Positions 4,401 to 6,560 of a stretch of 6,560 bases of DNA are shown here, piece by piece. Each line of letters begins with the position of its first letter. Position 1 is the first letter of the stretch. The translations under genes were made by a program, and so were the position numbers. The notes below the pieces were generated by a model that was given only the letters and a program-made list of their open reading frames with translations, made no database searches and was not told the DNA's origin. Source of the DNA: Bacillota bacterium (GTDB taxonomy: Bacteria; Bacillota; Clostridia; Peptostreptococcales; Anaerovoracaceae); the NCBI GenBank assembly GCA_017543805.1, contig JAFYFK010000107.1, positions 1-6,560 of the forward strand, given 5' to 3'.

Positions 4401-6560
4401 ATGCTGCGCAGAATACATAAAAACCAACAGGGATTTTCACTTGCGGAGATGCTGCTTGTAGTCGCGATAATCATTATCCTCGCGGGTCTTGTTTTTATAG
4501 CGCTTCCGAAATATCAGCGAAGTATGGAGCAGCTCGAGTACGACGGGATAGCAAAAGAACTGTTCCTCACTGCGCAGAACCATCTCAGCATGGCCGAGGG
4601 GCAGGAATATTTCGGTATGAGCACGACTGTCGATCCTTCGACAGGACGATGTGATTTCGGTTATCCGGAAGACGCAGGTAAGGGCATTTATTATTTTGTC
4701 GTCGGTGATGGAGTCGGAAATACCAATAATACTCTGCTGAACGGCAACAACGCTCTGGCTCTGATGCTGCCGGATTTCTCGATCGACGATACTGTCCGCA
4801 TGGGCGGCAGCTATATTATCCGTTACCAGAAGACTCCCGCGCAGGTGCTGGATGTCTTTTATTCTGATAAGAACGATACACGTTTCGGTTTTGACTTCAC
4901 CTCGACCGCATATTCAAATATATATCCCGGTCTTGCCGGCGACGCCAAAAAAGAAGACAGAAAGTCTTACGGGACAGGGAAAAAGGTCCTCGGGTACTAC
5001 GGCGGGGTCGATGCGCTGACACTCCTTGCGGCCGAAGAACTTGATGCTCCGGTCCTGAACGTGTTTAACTCCATAGACAAGGACATTCTGCGCGTTAAAG
5101 TAACGATTCCCGTATATACTGAGCCTACCGGCGTCCGCCTCATCGTTACCGGCGTGACGAGCAGACACAGCAGAGTCGTTTCTTTGAATCCGGGTACTGT
5201 CACTCCTTTGGAAAACAGTTATGAAAGAGTGCTCGACGATATAACATCGGACAGCAGTCACTTTAAGAAAATGTTCTGCAGCGGAAACGATTCGACGTAT
5301 CCCGGCTGCGATATTGCCGCGGGTCAGTACGACCTGATCGGACCCAATTATGATCTGATACCCGGGGAGGACATCATCATCCGCGCCGAGGTCTACCGCG
5401 GCGCATTGGTATCGTTCAGCAACGAGATGAGGACAAACAGCCTCTTCGCATCTTACGATGAAAGCAATAAAACAGTCGAGATATCCAGCATGCGCCACCT
5501 GGCGAACCTCGGAAACAACATCTCGAGCTTTACCCTCGCGCGCAGCAGGGCAGCATCTAATGTTGATGTAAACAAGGCAGTTCAGACAAGCGACCTCAGC
5601 TGGACTGAGTTTGCGCAGTCTTTAAATAAACCATCAGGCACGCTTACTGTATTTGACTCGGGCAACACGGCAGCTGCCGGCGGTGTTTTCATTCCGATCT
5701 ATCCGAACGGCATCCTTGACTATGACGGCCAGGGGCACAGCATAAAAGGATTGAATATCTCCGCGAGCGGAGATGCCGGACTGTTTTCTGACGTCGAGGG
5801 CGGAAGGTTTGAAAATCTGAAGCTTGAAGATTTCACTGTCAGCGGAACGACGAGCGCCGGAGCGCTTGCGGGAACCTCTTCATCTTCCGTGTTCAGCAAT
5901 ATCCTTGTTACAGGGAAAAACAGTACAGTCAGCGCGTCGACAGGACCTGCGGGCGGTCTGGCAGGATCGGTCACCGGCGGAACAGTCAGCAAATGTGCTT
6001 CGGCGGTACGTGTCAGCGGCGGATCGGCCGCGGGCGGACTTATTGGAACAACCTCAAATACGGCTGTTTCAGGCAGCTATTCCGGCGGCCATACGACGAA
6101 CGGGGCTTACAGCACTGTTGACTTTGATGTTACGGGAACAGTTGCCGGAGGCCTTATCGGCAGCTACGAGGGAGGAAATATTTCCTACAGTTATTCCACC
6201 TGCTCCGTGAGCGGAAATACGGCAGGCGGTTTAGCTGGCGTTCTGACTTGCAAGTCCGTCACGAACTGCTATGCGACAGGCCTGGTAAACGGTACAAGCG
6301 TGAAGGGCGCCTTCGCGGGTAGCTTAGACGGCAATGTGTCCGGCTGCAGCTATTACAGCATAATCAATGAGATCCCGCAGGAAGGGAAGGCTTATACATA
6401 TCTTCCGGCATTCCAGGAGGGTGATAAGACTACCGGCGTTAAGGCATTTGATACGACCGCGGCTTCCTACAGCAGCTTTGTCGGCTCATCCTGGGATACT
6501 GCGTCTGCTTACGATGACACGCTCGGAATGTGTTATCAGGGTAAATATAACCTGAAGACA
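4401..6560 (+). CDS. large prepilin with C-terminal GLUG-motif repeats (putative pilus-tip adhesin), open at right edge
   Basis: The frame stays open for 720 codons and runs off the window. ATG 4401 has AGGTGG (4386-4391) nine bases upstream. Residues 1-11 (MLRRIHKNQQG) are a prepilin leader cleaved after Gly11. FSLAEMLLVVAIIIILAGLV follows, with Glu16 as Glu5. Residues about 35-180 form a pilin-like head. A region with GYYGGVDALTLL and beta-like segments follows (about 200-360), with Cys293 and Cys303 that could form a loop disulfide. From about 430 comes the lead-in seen before GLUG repeats (YDGQGHSIKGLNI from 441, then AGLF at 459-462). Repeated cores follow: GALAG 487, GGLAG 518, GGLIG 545, GGLIG 583, GGLAG 609 and GAFAG 636. 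GLUG repeats occur in secreted surface proteins and IgA-protease-like adhesins and probably form a beta-solenoid. A display or adhesion role is inference. The region is Gly/Ser/Thr-rich, and the stop lies outside the window. Confidence 0.85.
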   Translation, partial: MLRRIHKNQQGFSLAEMLLVVAIIIILAGLVFIALPKYQRSMEQLEYDGIAKELFLTAQNHLSMAEGQEYFGMSTTVDPSTGRCDFGYPEDAGKGIYYFVVGDGVGNTNNTLLNGNNALALMLPDFSIDDTVRMGGSYIIRYQKTPAQVLDVFYSDKNDTRFGFDFTSTAYSNIYPGLAGDAKKEDRKSYGTGKKVLGYYGGVDALTLLAAEELDAPVLNVFNSIDKDILRVKVTIPVYTEPTGVRLIVTGVTSRHSRVVSLNPGTVTPLENSYERVLDDITSDSSHFKKMFCSGNDSTYPGCDIAAGQYDLIGPNYDLIPGEDIIIRAEVYRGALVSFSNEMRTNSLFASYDESNKTVEISSMRHLANLGNNISSFTLARSRAASNVDVNKAVQTSDLSWTEFAQSLNKPSGTLTVFDSGNTAAAGGVFIPIYPNGILDYDGQGHSIKGLNISASGDAGLFSDVEGGRFENLKLEDFTVSGTTSAGALAGTSSSSVFSNILVTGKNSTVSASTGPAGGLAGSVTGGTVSKCASAVRVSGGSAAGGLIGTTSNTAVSGSYSGGHTTNGAYSTVDFDVTGTVAGGLIGSYEGGNISYSYSTCSVSGNTAGGLAGVLTCKSVTNCYATGLVNGTSVKGAFAGSLDGNVSGCSYYSIINEIPQEGKAYTYLPAFQEGDKTTGVKAFDTTAASYSSFVGSSWDTASAYDDTLGMCYQGKYNLKT

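Noticed and set aside
4914..5498. 194-codon minus-strand frame inside the large prepilin
   Set aside because: The + strand frame is continuous from 4401 with signal sequence and GLUG motifs, so this is a codon-bias shadow.
5824..6555. Two + strand open frames (5824-6210, 6367-6555) in another phase
   Set aside because: Both lie wholly within the GLUG-repeat part of the large prepilin in a different frame; their Arg/Pro-rich translations show no protein character and no start signals.

Overview
The window looks like chromosomal DNA of a low-to-mid GC Gram-positive bacterium, most likely a gut-type Clostridia member. The grounds are the gene order (DHH phosphoesterase, then truB, then ribF), an AT-rich intergenic region with a Rho-independent terminator and a sigma-A-like promoter, and a pseudopilin cassette of the kind I associate with Clostridia. 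Taxonomy is inferred from gene content and protein character only. All real genes are on the + strand.

Region 1 (1-2009) is a housekeeping block. It holds the 3' end of an nrnA-type DHH/DHHA1 phosphoesterase, truB (tRNA pseudouridine-55 synthase) and ribF (bifunctional riboflavin kinase/FAD synthetase). The genes overlap (26 nt, then a 4-nt ATGA overlap), which suggests translational coupling in one operon. This order is familiar from the nusA-infB-rbfA region of Firmicutes.

Region 2 (2010-2640) has three parts. First is a GC-rich, multiply paired palindromic element of about 143 bp (2016-2158) with perfect 16-bp inverted ends. Next is a 79-codon gene (2191-2430) resembling the DUF3467 family, followed by a clear intrinsic terminator. 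Last is an AT-rich promoter and leader region whose terminal hairpin covers the ribosome binding site of the next gene.

Region 3 (2641-6560) is a tightly packed four-gene type II secretion/type IV pilus-like (pseudo)pilin cassette. It contains a PilX/GspK-like membrane-anchored protein without Glu5, two small prepilins with class III signal sequences, and a large prepilin that is open at the right edge (720 codons visible). After the pilin stalk the large prepilin carries an extracellular region ending in GLUG-type repeats. No assembly ATPase, platform protein or prepilin peptidase lies in this window. My inference is that the cassette encodes the minor-pilin tip complex of a surface filament, with the GLUG protein as the displayed adhesin-like subunit.

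The items most worth a second look are the palindromic element, the GLUG-tipped pilin with its partner set, and the leader hairpin over the first pilin gene's ribosome binding site.
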